Shown: positions 36,410 through 45,669 of the stretch, piece after piece | How positions within the stretch are numbered: the first letter of the stretch is position 1 | Layout: the number at the start of each line of letters is the position of its first letter | Source of the DNA: Streptococcus sp. VT 162 | Lineage (GTDB): Bacteria > Bacillota > Bacilli > Lactobacillales > Streptococcaceae | Assembly: GCA_000688775.2 (NCBI GenBank) | Contig: CP007628.2 | Span: 806,001-870,000 of the forward strand | Length of the DNA: 64,000 bases | Direction: 5' to 3' | Translations under genes and position numbers: made by a program | The notes under the pieces: generated by a model | What the model was told of the DNA's origin: nothing | The model's database searches: none | Seen by the model: only the letters and a program-made list of their open reading frames with translations

Positions 36410-39400
36410 AGGAGATTGAGATTCAGGGATTCAAGTCCTTTGCTGACAAGACCAAGGTCGTCTTTGACCAAGGTGTGACAGCTGTCGTTGGGCCCAATGG
36501 TTCTGGGAAGTCAAATATCACAGAAAGTTTGCGATGGGCCTTGGGAGAGTCTAGTGTCAAGAGTCTTCGTGGAGGCAAGATGCCCGACGTTATCTTTGCT
36601 GGAACTGAAAGCCGCAAACCACTCAATTATGCCTCTGTTATCGTGACCTTGGACAATGAAGATGGCTTCATCAAGGATGCAGGGCAAGTCATTAAGGTAG
36701 AACGCCATATCTATCGTAGTGGAGATAGCGAGTATCGAATTGATGGCAAGAAAGTGCGCTTGCGTGATATTCATGACCTCTTCTTGGATACAGGTTTGGG
36801 ACGGGATTCCTTCTCCATCATCTCTCAAGGGAAGGTTGAGGAGATTTTTAATTCCAAGCCAGAGGAACGCCGAGCTATTTTTGAAGAGGCTGCTGGAGTT
36901 TTAAAATACAAGACTCGTCGAAAAGAAACAGAAAGCAAACTGCAACAAACTCAGGACAATCTCGACCGCTTAGAGGACATTATCTATGAGTTGGACAATC
37001 AAATCAAGCCCCTTGCAAAACAAGCCGAGAATGCTCGCAAGTTTCTCGACTTGGATGGTCAACGCAAGGCTATTTACTTGGATGTACTGGTTGCTCAAAT
37101 CAAGGAAAACAAGACTGAACTAGAGTTAACAGAAGAAGAGCTAACGCAGGTTCAGGAACTTTTGACTAGCTATTACCAAAAGCGTGAAGAGTTAGAAGAG
37201 GAAAATCAAAGCCTTAAAAAGAAACGTCAGGATCTCCAAGCTCAAATGGCCAAGGATCAAGGAAGCTTGATGGATTTGACTAGTTTGATCAGTGACTTAG
37301 AGCGAAAACTAACCCTATCCAAACTGGAATCCGAGCAAGTTGCCCTTAATCAACAAGAAGCGCAAGCCCGTTTGGCGACTCTGGAAGATAAGAGAAAGGC
37401 TCTAAGTAAGGAAAAGGCTGAAAAAGAAGAGAATCTGGAACAGTTAGAGGAAAGTCTAGTTGAAAATAACAAGGAACTCAATCGCCTAGAAGCGGAATTG
37501 CTGGCTTTTTCAGATGATCCTGACCAAATGATCGAGCTCCTGCGTGAACGTTTTGTGGCGCTTTTACAAGAAGAAGCGGATGTCTCAAACCAGTTGACCC
37601 GCATCGAGAATGAACTAGAGAACAGCCGTCAGTTATCTCAAAAACAAGCAGATCAACTTGAGAAATTGAAAGAACAACTGGCTACAGCTAAAGATAAGGC
37701 CAGTCAACAACAGGCTAAACTTGAAACTGCCAAGGTGCAGGTTCAGAAATTATTGGCTGACTACCAAGCTAGTGCCAAGGAGCAAGAGGAGCAGAAAGTT
37801 TCTTTCCAAGCCCAGCAGAGCCAACTCTTTGACCGTCTAGACAGTCTCAAAAATAAGCAGGCTAGAGCCCAGAGTTTGGAAAACATCCTAAGAAATCATA
37901 GCAACTTTTATGCGGGTGTTAAGAGTGTTCTTCAAGAAAAAGACCGTCTTGGTGGGATCATTGGTGCAGTCAGTGAACACTTGACCTTTGATGTGCATTA
38001 TCAAACTGCTTTGGAGATTGCACTTGGAGCTAGCAGTCAGCATATTATCGTAGAAGATGAAAACGCGGCAACCAAGGCGATTGATTTCCTCAAACGCAAC
38101 AGAGCTGGTCGTGCGACCTTCCTTCCATTGACAACAATCAAAGCGCGTACGATTTCTAGTCAGAATCAAGATGCTATCGCAGCAAGTCCAGGATTTCTGG
38201 GCATGGCAGATGAGTTGGTGTCGTTTGATAAGAGACTAGAAGCCATTTTCAAAAACTTGCTTGCTACGACGGCTATCTTTGATACTGTAGAACATGCGCG
38301 TGCCGCAGCTCGTCAAGTTCGCTATCAGGTTCGCATGGTGACGCTTGATGGTACCGAATTGCGTACAGGTGGTTCCTACGCAGGTGGTGCCAATCGTCAA
38401 AATAACAGCATCTTCATCAAGCCAGAGCTGGAACAATTACAAAAAGAAATTGCTGAAGAAGAAGCTGACTTGCGGTCAGAAGAAGCCAGTTTGAAGACCT
38501 TGCAAGATGAGATGGCGGTATTAACAGAAAGATTAGAAGCTATCAAATCTCAGGGTGAGCAAGCTCGTATTCAGGAGCAAGGCTTGTACCTAGCTTATCA
38601 ACAAACCAATCAGCAGGTCGAAGAACTGGAAACGCTTTGGAAACTTCAAGAAGAGGAATTAAATCGCCTATCTGAAGGAGATTGGCAAGCGGACAAGGAA
38701 AAATGCCAAGAGCGCCTCGCTACTATCGCCAGTGAAAAGCAAAATCTGGAAGCTGAGATTGAAGAGATTAAGTCTAATAAAAACGCTATTCAAGAACGTT
38801 ATCAAAACTTGCAGGAACAAGTAGCGCAAGCACGCTTGCTTAAGTCAGAACTGCAAGGACAAAAGCGGTATGAAGTGACTGATATTGAACGCCTAGGTAA
38901 GGAATTGGATAACCTCAATCTCGAACAAGAGGAAATCCAGCGCCTTCTCCAAGAAAAGGTTGATAATCTTGAGAAAGTGGATACGGATTTGCTCAGTCAG
39001 CAGGTGGAAGAGGCCAAAACTCAGAAAACAAACCTCCAACAAGGTTTGATACGCAAGCAGTTTGAGTTGGATGATATCGAAGGCCAGCTGGATGATATTG
39101 CCAGCCATTTGGATCAGGCTCGTCAGCAGAATGAAGAGTGGATTCGCAAACAAACACGTGCTGAAGCCAAGAAAGAAAAGGTCAGCGAACGCTTGCGCTA
39201 TCTACAAGCTCAATTAACTGACCAGTACCAGATCAGCTACACAGAGGCTCTAGAAAAGGCTCATGAACTGGAAAATCTCACTCTGGCGGAGCAAGAGGTT
39301 AAAGATCTTGAGAAGGCTATTCGCTCACTCGGTCCAGTCAATTTGGATGCTATTGAACAGTACGAAGAAGTCCACAATCGTTTGGATTTCCTAAATAGCC

Positions 39401-39939
39401 AACGAGATGATATTTTGTCTGCGAAAAACCTGCTCCTTGAGACCATCACAGAGATGAATGATGAGGTTAAGGAACGCTTTAAATCAACTTTTGAGGCGAT
39501 TCGTGAGTCCTTTAAAGTGACCTTTAGACAGATGTTTGGTGGAGGTCAGGCAGACTTGATATTAACTGAGGGCGATCTTTTAACAGCTGGTGTGGAGATT
39601 TCTGTTCAACCACCAGGTAAGAAAATCCAGTCTCTCAACCTCATGAGTGGTGGTGAAAAAGCCCTATCTGCTCTGGCTCTGCTCTTCTCCATTATCCGAG
39701 TTAAGACCATTCCTTTTGTTATCTTGGATGAGGTAGAGGCGGCACTAGACGAAGCCAATGTCAAACGTTTTGGGGATTATCTCAACCGCTTTGATAAGGA
39801 TAGTCAGTTTATCGTCGTGACCCACCGTAAGGGAACGATGGCGGCAGCAGACTCTATCTATGGAGTTACCATGCAAGAATCAGGTGTGTCCAAGATTGTT
39901 TCGGTTAAGTTAAAAGACTTGGAAGAAACAGTAAACTAG
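36400..39939 (+). CDS. smc: Chromosome partition protein Smc
   Basis: 1179 residues. Condensin ATPase for chromosome organisation and segregation. Walker [12 protein letters not shown] (about residues 31-41), two long coiled coils separated by a hinge (about 510-660, GRATFLPL and GGSYAGG inside), C-terminal signature [16 protein letters not shown] and Walker [17 protein letters not shown]. The start is within rnc, so the two are coupled. Confidence 0.97.
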   Translation: MYLKEIEIQGFKSFADKTKVVFDQGVTAVVGPNGSGKSNITESLRWALGESSVKSLRGGKMPDVIFAGTESRKPLNYASVIVTLDNEDGFIKDAGQVIKVERHIYRSGDSEYRIDGKKVRLRDIHDLFLDTGLGRDSFSIISQGKVEEIFNSKPEERRAIFEEAAGVLKYKTRRKETESKLQQTQDNLDRLEDIIYELDNQIKPLAKQAENARKFLDLDGQRKAIYLDVLVAQIKENKTELELTEEELTQVQELLTSYYQKREELEEENQSLKKKRQDLQAQMAKDQGSLMDLTSLISDLERKLTLSKLESEQVALNQQEAQARLATLEDKRKALSKEKAEKEENLEQLEESLVENNKELNRLEAELLAFSDDPDQMIELLRERFVALLQEEADVSNQLTRIENELENSRQLSQKQADQLEKLKEQLATAKDKASQQQAKLETAKVQVQKLLADYQASAKEQEEQKVSFQAQQSQLFDRLDSLKNKQARAQSLENILRNHSNFYAGVKSVLQEKDRLGGIIGAVSEHLTFDVHYQTALEIALGASSQHIIVEDENAATKAIDFLKRNRAGRATFLPLTTIKARTISSQNQDAIAASPGFLGMADELVSFDKRLEAIFKNLLATTAIFDTVEHARAAARQVRYQVRMVTLDGTELRTGGSYAGGANRQNNSIFIKPELEQLQKEIAEEEADLRSEEASLKTLQDEMAVLTERLEAIKSQGEQARIQEQGLYLAYQQTNQQVEELETLWKLQEEELNRLSEGDWQADKEKCQERLATIASEKQNLEAEIEEIKSNKNAIQERYQNLQEQVAQARLLKSELQGQKRYEVTDIERLGKELDNLNLEQEEIQRLLQEKVDNLEKVDTDLLSQQVEEAKTQKTNLQQGLIRKQFELDDIEGQLDDIASHLDQARQQNEEWIRKQTRAEAKKEKVSERLRYLQAQLTDQYQISYTEALEKAHELENLTLAEQEVKDLEKAIRSLGPVNLDAIEQYEEVHNRLDFLNSQRDDILSAKNLLLETITEMNDEVKERFKSTFEAIRESFKVTFRQMFGGGQADLILTEGDLLTAGVEISVQPPGKKIQSLNLMSGGEKALSALALLFSIIRVKTIPFVILDEVEAALDEANVKRFGDYLNRFDKDSQFIVVTHRKGTMAAADSIYGVTMQESGVSKIVSVKLKDLEETVN

Positions 39940-39949
39940 TTACCAAACG

Positions 39950-39978
39950 ATAGCATCTCTTAGGAGGTGCTATTTTTT
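39950..39978 (+). terminator. Rho-independent terminator after smc
   Basis: 10-bp stem ATAGCATCTC / GAGGTGCTAT (one G-T pair), TTAG loop, T tract. Confidence 0.88.
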
Positions 39979-40070
39979 AAAACTAAAGCCCTAAATTTTC
40001 TCTTACGGTCAGTTCAGGCGCAAAAAACGACATTTGGGATTTCCTCTTAGCGAAAAGACTTTCTCTATGA

Positions 40071-40076
40071 TATAAT
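40071..40076 (+). promoter_or_regulatory. ribF promoter -10, six bases from the start codon
   Basis: Extended -10 TGATATAAT; the hexamer ends six bases before the ribF ATG, so transcription should begin at or beside the A of ATG. No Shine-Dalgarno fits in between. Confidence 0.65.
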
Positions 40077-40082
40077 AGTTTC

Positions 40083-41009
40083 ATGATTACAACAGTACCT
40101 ATTAAGAACGAAAAAGATATTGCAGTACCAGGGAAAACAGTCCTTGTACTAGGTTATTTTGATGGCATCCACAAGGGACATCAGAAACTTTTTGAAGTGG
40201 CCAGTAAGGCTTCTATGAAGGATTATCTGCCGGTTGTCGTAATGACCTTTACAGAGTCGCCAAAACTTGCCTTGCAACCTTACCAACCTGAGCTTATGCT
40301 CCATATCGTCAATCACGAGGAACGAGAGCACAAGATGAAATGGCATGGGGTAGAGGCTCTTTTCTTACTTGACTTTAGTAGCAAATTTGCTAGTTTAACG
40401 GGTCAAGAATTCTTTGATACCTATGTTCGAGCTTTAAAACCAGCTATTATTGTAGCAGGATTTGACTATACTTTTGGCTCTGATAAGAAAACTGCGGATG
40501 ACCTGAAGGATTATTTTGATGGAGAGATCATCATTGTTCCTCCGGTCGAAGACGAAAAGGGAAAGATTAGTTCTACACGGATTCGTCAGGCAATTCTTGA
40601 TGGAGATGTAAAGGAAGTCAATCATCTGCTCGGCACTCCGCTCCCATCTCGTGGAATGGTCGTTCATGGAAATGCACGAGGGCGTACTATTGGTTATCCA
40701 ACAGCCAATCTGGTCCTAAGAGATCGAACCTATATGCCAGCGGACGGTGTTTATGTAGTCGATATAGAAGTACAACGTCAGAGATATCGTGGAATGGCAA
40801 GTGTTGGGAAAAATGTTACTTTTGATGGAGAAGAGCCACGTTTTGAAGTCAACATTTTTGACTTTTCAGATGATATTTACGGTGAGACCGTCATGGTCTA
40901 CTGGCTAGATCGTGTCCGTGATATGGTCAAATTTGACTCCATCGAAGAGCTCGTAGACCAACTCCAGAAAGACGAAGAGATTGCTCGAAACTGGAAGAAT
41001 GGAGAATAG
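40083..41009 (+). CDS. ribF: Bifunctional riboflavin kinase / FAD synthetase
   Basis: 308 residues. Converts riboflavin to FMN and FAD. The N-terminal nucleotidyltransferase has GYFDGIHKGHQKLF (HxGH type) and ISSTRIRQAI. The C-terminal kinase has GNARGRTIGYPTANL and a DGVYVV region. The -10 element lies six bases from the ATG, so this is a leaderless-mRNA candidate. Confidence 0.94.
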   Translation: MITTVPIKNEKDIAVPGKTVLVLGYFDGIHKGHQKLFEVASKASMKDYLPVVVMTFTESPKLALQPYQPELMLHIVNHEEREHKMKWHGVEALFLLDFSSKFASLTGQEFFDTYVRALKPAIIVAGFDYTFGSDKKTADDLKDYFDGEIIIVPPVEDEKGKISSTRIRQAILDGDVKEVNHLLGTPLPSRGMVVHGNARGRTIGYPTANLVLRDRTYMPADGVYVVDIEVQRQRYRGMASVGKNVTFDGEEPRFEVNIFDFSDDIYGETVMVYWLDRVRDMVKFDSIEELVDQLQKDEEIARNWKNGE

Positions 41010-41020
41010 AAAAGTTTAAA

Positions 41021-41050
41021 AAAGTGAACCATATTTTGTGTTTGCTTTTT
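41021..41050 (+). terminator. Probable terminator after ribF
   Basis: AAAGTGAAC / GTTTGCTTT stem with two G-T pairs, 10-base loop, then T-rich sequence. Less regular than the other terminators here. Confidence 0.55.
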
Positions 41051-41086
41051 TATTTTTGAAAGAAATTTTAATAGAAAGAAACATAA

Positions 41087-41115
41087 TTGAAGCTTGATTG
41101 AAAATCTGTTAAAAT
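41087..41115 (+). promoter_or_regulatory. hsdM promoter
   Basis: TTGAAG (41087-41092), 17-bp spacer, TAAAAT (41110-41115) preceded by TGT. Confidence 0.7.
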
Positions 41116-41157
41116 AGTGATATTCATAATTTTAAAAACCAAAGAAAAGAGACTAAT

Positions 41158-42651
41158 ATGATTACAGGCGAATTAAAAAATAAAATTGATCAGCTGTGGG
41201 AAATGCTGTGGACTGAAGGAAATGCAAATCCTCTAACAAATATTGAACAATTGACTTATCTTCTGTTTATGAAGGATTTGGATAGTGTCGAACTTGGACG
41301 CGAAAGCGATGCTGAGTTTCTAGGGATTTCTTATGAGGGAATTTTTCCAAAAGACAAACCTGAATACCGTTGGTCAACCTTTAAAAATATAGGAGATGCT
41401 CAGGAAGTTTATCGATTAATGACTCAGGAGATTTTTCCATTTATTAAGAATCTTAAGGGTGATACTGACGATACAGCTTTTTCACGTTATATGCGAGAAG
41501 CTATCTTTCAAATTAATAAACCAGCTACATTGCAAAAGGTTATTTCTATATTAGACGAATTTCCAACTAGAGGTTCAGATATAGATTTTGATAGTGACAC
41601 ACAGGGAGTGAATGATATTGGAGACATCTATGAATATCTACTATCAAAATTGTCAACAGCAGGTAAAAATGGACAGTTTCGTACGCCTCGTCACATCATC
41701 GATATGATGGTTGAGTTGATGCAACCAACTATCAAAGATATCATCTCAGATCCTGCTATGGGGTCTGCTGGTTTCTTAGTCTCTGCTAGCCGTTACTTAA
41801 AGCGTAAGAAAGATGAATGGGAAACCAATCCAGATAATATCAACCATTTTCATAACAATATGTTTCATGGAAATGATACGGATACAACTATGCTGAGACT
41901 TGGTGCAATGAACATGATGCTGCATGGAGTGGAAAATCCCCAAATTAGTTATCTTGACTCACTATCTCAAGATAATGAAGAAGCAGATAAGTACACTTTG
42001 GTTTTAGCAAATCCTCCATTTAAGGGATCACTTGACTACGATTCAACTTCAAATGATCTTCTTGCGACTGTAAAAACAAAAAAAACAGAATTACTTTTCC
42101 TTGCTCTTTTCTTGCGTACATTGAAACCAGGGGGACGTGCAGCGGTTATCGTACCTGACGGTGTCCTCTTTGGTTCTTCTAAAGCCCATAAAGGAATTCG
42201 TCAGGAAATTGTTGAGAATCATAAATTAGATGCTGTAATATCAATGCCAAGTGGCGTTTTCAAACCTTATGCTGGAGTTTCAACTGCCATTCTCATCTTT
42301 ACAAAAACTGGAAATGGTGGAACGGATAAGGTCTGGTTTTACGATATGAAAGCAGATGGTTTAAGTTTGGATGATAAACGACAACCGATCAGTGATAATG
42401 ATATTCCAGATATTATTCAACGTTTCCATCAACTTGACAACGATGCAGAACGTAAGAGAACAGACCAGTCTTTCTTTGTTCCAGTCGATGAGATAAAGGA
42501 TAATGATTATGATTTATCGATCAATAAATACAAAGAAATCGAGTATGAAAAAGTTGAGTATGAACCAACAGAAGTCATCTTAAAGAAAATTAATGATCTA
42601 GAAAAAGAAATTCAAGCAGGCTTAGCAGAGTTAGAAGAATTACTCAAGTAG
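41158..42651 (+). CDS. hsdM: Type I restriction-modification DNA methyltransferase (M subunit)
   Basis: 497 residues. N6-adenine methyltransferase that pairs with an HsdS. N-terminal HsdM helical domain (about 5-135), SAM motif DPAMGSAGFLV (near 199) and catalytic NPPF (285-288). The C-terminal helices (about 455-497) would contact HsdS. First gene of the locus; hsdS1 starts 12 bases after its stop. The order M-S-TA-recombinase-S-R matches what I recall of the pneumococcal tvr (SpnIV) locus. Confidence 0.95.
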   Translation: MITGELKNKIDQLWEMLWTEGNANPLTNIEQLTYLLFMKDLDSVELGRESDAEFLGISYEGIFPKDKPEYRWSTFKNIGDAQEVYRLMTQEIFPFIKNLKGDTDDTAFSRYMREAIFQINKPATLQKVISILDEFPTRGSDIDFDSDTQGVNDIGDIYEYLLSKLSTAGKNGQFRTPRHIIDMMVELMQPTIKDIISDPAMGSAGFLVSASRYLKRKKDEWETNPDNINHFHNNMFHGNDTDTTMLRLGAMNMMLHGVENPQISYLDSLSQDNEEADKYTLVLANPPFKGSLDYDSTSNDLLATVKTKKTELLFLALFLRTLKPGGRAAVIVPDGVLFGSSKAHKGIRQEIVENHKLDAVISMPSGVFKPYAGVSTAILIFTKTGNGGTDKVWFYDMKADGLSLDDKRQPISDNDIPDIIQRFHQLDNDAERKRTDQSFFVPVDEIKDNDYDLSINKYKEIEYEKVEYEPTEVILKKINDLEKEIQAGLAELEELLK

Positions 42652-42663
42652 GGAGATGCATGT

Positions 42664-43782
42664 ATGAAAAAAGTGAAGTTGGGGGAAGTGGTAACTCTCA
42701 AAAAAGGTAAGAAAGCCACTATACTTAATGAACAAACGATTCTAAGTCAACGTTATATTCAAATAGATGATTTGAGAAATGACAATAATCTAAAATTTAC
42801 TGAAAGTTTAAATATGACTGAAGCACTTCTAGATGATATTCTGATAGCTTGGGATGGTGCTAACGCAGGAACAATTGGCTATGGACTATCGGGAGCTGTC
42901 GGTAGCACTATTATGGTCTTAAAAAAGAATGAGCAATACAAAGACGAGATTATATCAGATTATTTGGGAGTTTTTTTGGAGAGTAAATCGCAGTATTTAC
43001 GGTATCATTCAACAGGTGCAACAATTCCACATTTAAATAAAAATATATTACTTGATCTAAAATTAGAATTATTACATATCGAAGAACAAGAGAACATTAT
43101 CCGTATTCTTAATATAATTAAAAGACTTATTACTAAAAGAAAATGTCAATTAGAAGAGCTAAACTTGCTCGTCAAATCCCGATTTAACGAGATGTTTGGG
43201 GATATTTTTGATACAACTTTTCCTATATACCGTTTAGAAGAATTGTGTGAATTTATAAAGGATGGCACACATCAAACTCCACAATATACAGATGATAGAA
43301 CGAATGGGTTTAAATTTTTATCATCTAAAGATGTTACATCGGGTAAAATTTCCTGGGATAATATAAAGTATATCACAGAATCTTTACATAATGAGTTATA
43401 TTCAAAAATATCCCCCCGAAGAAATGATATTCTACTTGCTAAAAATGGAACTACAGGAATAGCAGCACTAGTGGATTGTGATGAGATTTTTGATATTTAT
43501 GTTAGTTTAGCTATTTTGCGATTTTATGATGGAAATAATCCAACTTATCTTTTATATGCAATTAATTCAGACTTTACAAAATGGCAGTTTGAGTCAAAGA
43601 TAAAAGGAGTAGGTGTTCCTAATTTACACTTAGGAGAAATTAGGAAGACAAAAATTCCCCTCCCACCTCTTTCCCTCCAAAACGAATTCGCAGACTTTGT
43701 GGCTCAAGTCGACAAATCACAATTTTCGCAGACTTTGTGGCTCAAGTCGACAAATCACAATTGGCAATTCAAAAATCACTAG
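42664..43782 (+). CDS. hsdS: Type I R-M specificity subunit (hsdS1), C-terminus altered by a tandem duplication
   Basis: 372 residues. Two target-recognition domains: TRD1 (about 5-145) and TRD2 (about 185-340), separated by the conserved helix KCQLEELNLLVKSRFNEMFGDIFD. This is the copy next to hsdM, so normally the expressed one. Near the 3' end a perfect 38-bp tandem duplication (43687-43762) changes frame. After NEFADFVAQVDKSQ the protein ends in an unrelated tail (FSQTLWLKSTNHNW...). The native tail LAIQKSLEELETLKKSLMQ is stranded downstream in another frame. Whether this HsdS still assembles is uncertain. Confidence 0.85.
   Translation: MKKVKLGEVVTLKKGKKATILNEQTILSQRYIQIDDLRNDNNLKFTESLNMTEALLDDILIAWDGANAGTIGYGLSGAVGSTIMVLKKNEQYKDEIISDYLGVFLESKSQYLRYHSTGATIPHLNKNILLDLKLELLHIEEQENIIRILNIIKRLITKRKCQLEELNLLVKSRFNEMFGDIFDTTFPIYRLEELCEFIKDGTHQTPQYTDDRTNGFKFLSSKDVTSGKISWDNIKYITESLHNELYSKISPRRNDILLAKNGTTGIAALVDCDEIFDIYVSLAILRFYDGNNPTYLLYAINSDFTKWQFESKIKGVGVPNLHLGEIRKTKIPLPPLSLQNEFADFVAQVDKSQFSQTLWLKSTNHNWQFKNH
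43171..43213 (+). repeat. Central direct repeat, copy in hsdS1
   Basis: 43 bases identical to 46198-46240 in hsdS2, same orientation. It encodes the conserved linker VKSRFNEMFGDIFD between the two TRDs. Recombination here would swap TRD2 halves. Confidence 0.9.
43666..43725 (+). repeat. 3' direct repeat, copy in hsdS1
   Basis: 60 bases matching 46681-46740 in hsdS2 with one mismatch (CGAATTCGC against CGAGTTCGC). It encodes PLSLQNEFADFVAQVDKSQ at the end of TRD2. Confidence 0.9.
43687..43762 (+). repeat. Perfect 38-bp tandem duplication inside hsdS1
   Basis: Unit 43687-43724 (begins TTCGCAGACTTTG, ends CAAATCACAATT) is repeated without change at 43725-43762. 38 is not a multiple of three, so it shifts the frame. 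Losing one copy would restore the full HsdS C-terminus. Confidence 0.95.
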
Positions 43783-43832
43783 AAGAACTTGAAACTTTGA
43801 AGAAATCTCTCATGCAGGAGTATTTCGGTTAA
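43763..43832 (+). other. Out-of-frame native C-terminus of hsdS1
   Basis: Continues in the frame of the second 38-bp copy and reads LAIQKSLEELETLKKSLMQ, then EYFG and a TAA at 43830-43832. This is the usual distal helix of streptococcal HsdS, not translated in the present arrangement. Confidence 0.85.
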
Positions 43833-43865
43833 GATTTGAGATGAGATAGCAGTTTTACACTATCA

Positions 43866-43894
43866 TTGTAATTACCGTAATTATTTGTTATAAT
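43866..43894 (+). promoter_or_regulatory. Toxin-antitoxin promoter with a palindromic operator
   Basis: TTGTAA (43866-43871), 17-bp spacer, TATAAT (43889-43894, preceded by TGT). The spacer holds the perfect 15-bp palindrome TAATTACCGTAATTA (43869-43883), placed to block RNA polymerase. This is typical of antitoxin autoregulation. Confidence 0.7.
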
Positions 43895-43914
43895 ACTTCA
43901 AAGGAGGAAATCAG

Positions 43915-44151
43915 ATGGCAGTAAAAACAAGAAAGCAAGGAAATTCAATCACCATTACGATTCCAAGCGAGTTCAATATTCCAAGTGGTGTTAAATACGA
44001 AGCGAAATTGTTACCAAGTGGTGAAATTATCTTTACCCCTGAAGAATTGGATCATCAAGTTTCTTATGTATCTGATGATGCCTTTAACTTGAAATTGGAT
44101 ACAATTTTTGATGAATACGACGATGTTTTCAAAGCTTTGGTGGAAAAATGA
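43915..44151 (+). CDS. Antitoxin of the tvr-type toxin-antitoxin pair (AbrB/MazE-like)
   Basis: 78 residues. The N-terminus KTRKQGNSITITIPSEF is a swapped-hairpin AbrB/MazE DNA-binding motif. The acidic C-terminus (FDEYDDVFKALVEK) would wrap the toxin. Good AAAGGAGG site. It overlaps the toxin start by 4 bases (ATGA). An antitoxin-toxin pair between two hsdS genes is described for the pneumococcal tvr locus. Confidence 0.85.
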   Translation: MAVKTRKQGNSITITIPSEFNIPSGVKYEAKLLPSGEIIFTPEELDHQVSYVSDDAFNLKLDTIFDEYDDVFKALVEK

Positions 44152-44558
44152 CAGTCTATTTAACAGAAAAGCAAATTGAAAAAATCAATGCTTTAGTAAT
44201 TCAACGGTATTCTCCAAATGAGCAAATTAAAACAGTTAGTCCTTCAGCGTTAAATATGATTGTGAACTTACCAGAACAATTTGTTTTTGGCAAACCTCTT
44301 TATCCAACAATTTTTGATAAAGCAACAATATTATTTGTCCAATTGATAAAGAAGCATGTTTTTGCCAATGCCAATAAACGGACAGCGTTTTATGTTTTGG
44401 TGAAATTTTTAAACTTAAATGGTTATCACTTTTCTGTTTCTGTGGAAGAAGCGGTTGATATGTGTGTGACTATGGCGGTAGAAGCTTTAACTGATGAAAA
44501 AATGATAAGCTACTCTAAATGGGTTTCTGAACATTCTATCAGAGAAAAAATAAGCTAG
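44148..44558 (+). CDS. Doc/Fic-family toxin
   Basis: 136 residues, the usual Doc size. The Fic/Doc active-site motif is present as HVFANANKRTAFYVL (about residues 64-78). Canonical Doc has HxFxDGNKRT, so here the Asp-Gly pair is replaced by Asn-Ala. Doc phosphorylates EF-Tu and arrests translation. Residues NLNGY follow as in the family. The altered motif may change activity. Confidence 0.87.
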   Translation: MTVYLTEKQIEKINALVIQRYSPNEQIKTVSPSALNMIVNLPEQFVFGKPLYPTIFDKATILFVQLIKKHVFANANKRTAFYVLVKFLNLNGYHFSVSVEEAVDMCVTMAVEALTDEKMISYSKWVSEHSIREKIS

Positions 44559-44592
44559 TGCGATGGATTTGAATGAGTATTAGAAAATAAAC

Positions 44593-44639
44593 AGACAATA
44601 TTAGAATTCTGAAATGCAGAAACTGATATTGTCTCTTTT
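44593..44639 (+). terminator. Terminator after the toxin gene
   Basis: 12-bp stem AGACAATATTAG / CTGATATTGTCT (one T-G pair) with an 18-base loop and a T tract. Separates the toxin-antitoxin pair from the recombinase. Confidence 0.8.
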
Positions 44640-44670
44640 TATTGATAAGTAATAATGAAAGTGAGAATTT

Positions 44671-45636
44671 ATGGAATCAAAAGTTACAATTATCATACAA
44701 GAAATGTTACCCTTTTTAAACAATGAACAATTACTAGCATTGCGAGAGAGTTTAGAGCGCCATCTAGTGGATGGAAAAAAGAAGCAGAAGCATTCTAATA
44801 ATAATCTGTTGCAATTATTCATCACTGCTAAGCAGGTAGAGGGCTGTAGCGCAAAAACAATACGTTATTACCAGAGAACAATTGAAAATTTGTTTCATCA
44901 TATTAAGGGGTCTGTGACACAACTGACAACCGATGATTTGAGAAGTTATCTAGCAAATTATCAGTCTAAAAAGGATTGTAGTAAGGCGAATTTGGACAAT
45001 ATTCGGCGTATATTGTCCTCTTTTTTTGCTTGGCTTGAGCAAGAGGAATATATCATCAAAAATCCTATTCGAAGGATTAAAAAAATTAAGACAGAACAAA
45101 CTGTGAAAGAAACTTATACGGATGAACATCTGGAAATTATGCGGGATAATTGTGAAAATTTAAGAGATTTGGCAATGATAGATCTACTAGCATCAACAGG
45201 TATGCGTGTAGGTGAACTTGTCCAGTTGAATCGTTCTGATATTGATTTTGAAAATCGTGAATGTGTTGTATTTGGGAAAGGTAAAAAGGAGAGACCAGTA
45301 TATTTTGATGCTCGTACGAAAATTCATTTGAGAAACTATCTCAATGATAGAAAAGATAACCATTCTGCTCTTTTTGTAACGTTAGTTGGGAAAGCTCAGA
45401 GACTTGGAATTGCTGGTGTTGAGATTCGTTTAAGAAAGTTAGGTCAAAAGCTTGGAATTCAAAAGGTTCATCCACATAAATTCAGAAGAACTTTAGCGAC
45501 AAAGGCTATTGATAAAGGAATGCCTATTGAACAAGTCCAAAAACTGCTAGGTCACAGCAAAATTGATACAACCCTTGCCTATGCCATGGTTAATCAAAGC
45601 AATGTTAAACACTCACACCAAAAATTCATCTCTTAA
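44671..45636 (+). CDS. tvrR: Tyrosine recombinase of the tvr-like locus
   Basis: 321 residues. N-terminal SAM-like core-binding domain (about 45-130), catalytic domain 145-310. The active-site set is complete: Arg179 (GMRVGEL), Lys near 205 (GKGKKERP), His269-x-x-Arg272 (HPHKFRR), His295 (LGHSKID) and Tyr304. In pneumococcus the matching TvrR drives excision and reintegration of hsdS segments. The symbol is by position and type. Its weak upstream GTGAG suggests low translation. Confidence 0.88.
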   Translation: MESKVTIIIQEMLPFLNNEQLLALRESLERHLVDGKKKQKHSNNNLLQLFITAKQVEGCSAKTIRYYQRTIENLFHHIKGSVTQLTTDDLRSYLANYQSKKDCSKANLDNIRRILSSFFAWLEQEEYIIKNPIRRIKKIKTEQTVKETYTDEHLEIMRDNCENLRDLAMIDLLASTGMRVGELVQLNRSDIDFENRECVVFGKGKKERPVYFDARTKIHLRNYLNDRKDNHSALFVTLVGKAQRLGIAGVEIRLRKLGQKLGIQKVHPHKFRRTLATKAIDKGMPIEQVQKLLGHSKIDTTLAYAMVNQSNVKHSHQKFIS

Positions 45637-45639
45637 ATG

Positions 45640-45658
45640 CAAATCCCGATATTTCGAG
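45640..45658 (+). repeat. Third copy of the CAAATCCCGAT motif, upstream of hsdS2
   Basis: CAAATCCCGATNNNNCGAG occurs here and inside both central hsdS repeats (43173-43191, 46200-46218). It straddles the recombinase/hsdS2 junction. It may be a recombinase target; see findings. Confidence 0.5.
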
Positions 45659-45669
45659 GAGGTGGTTTC

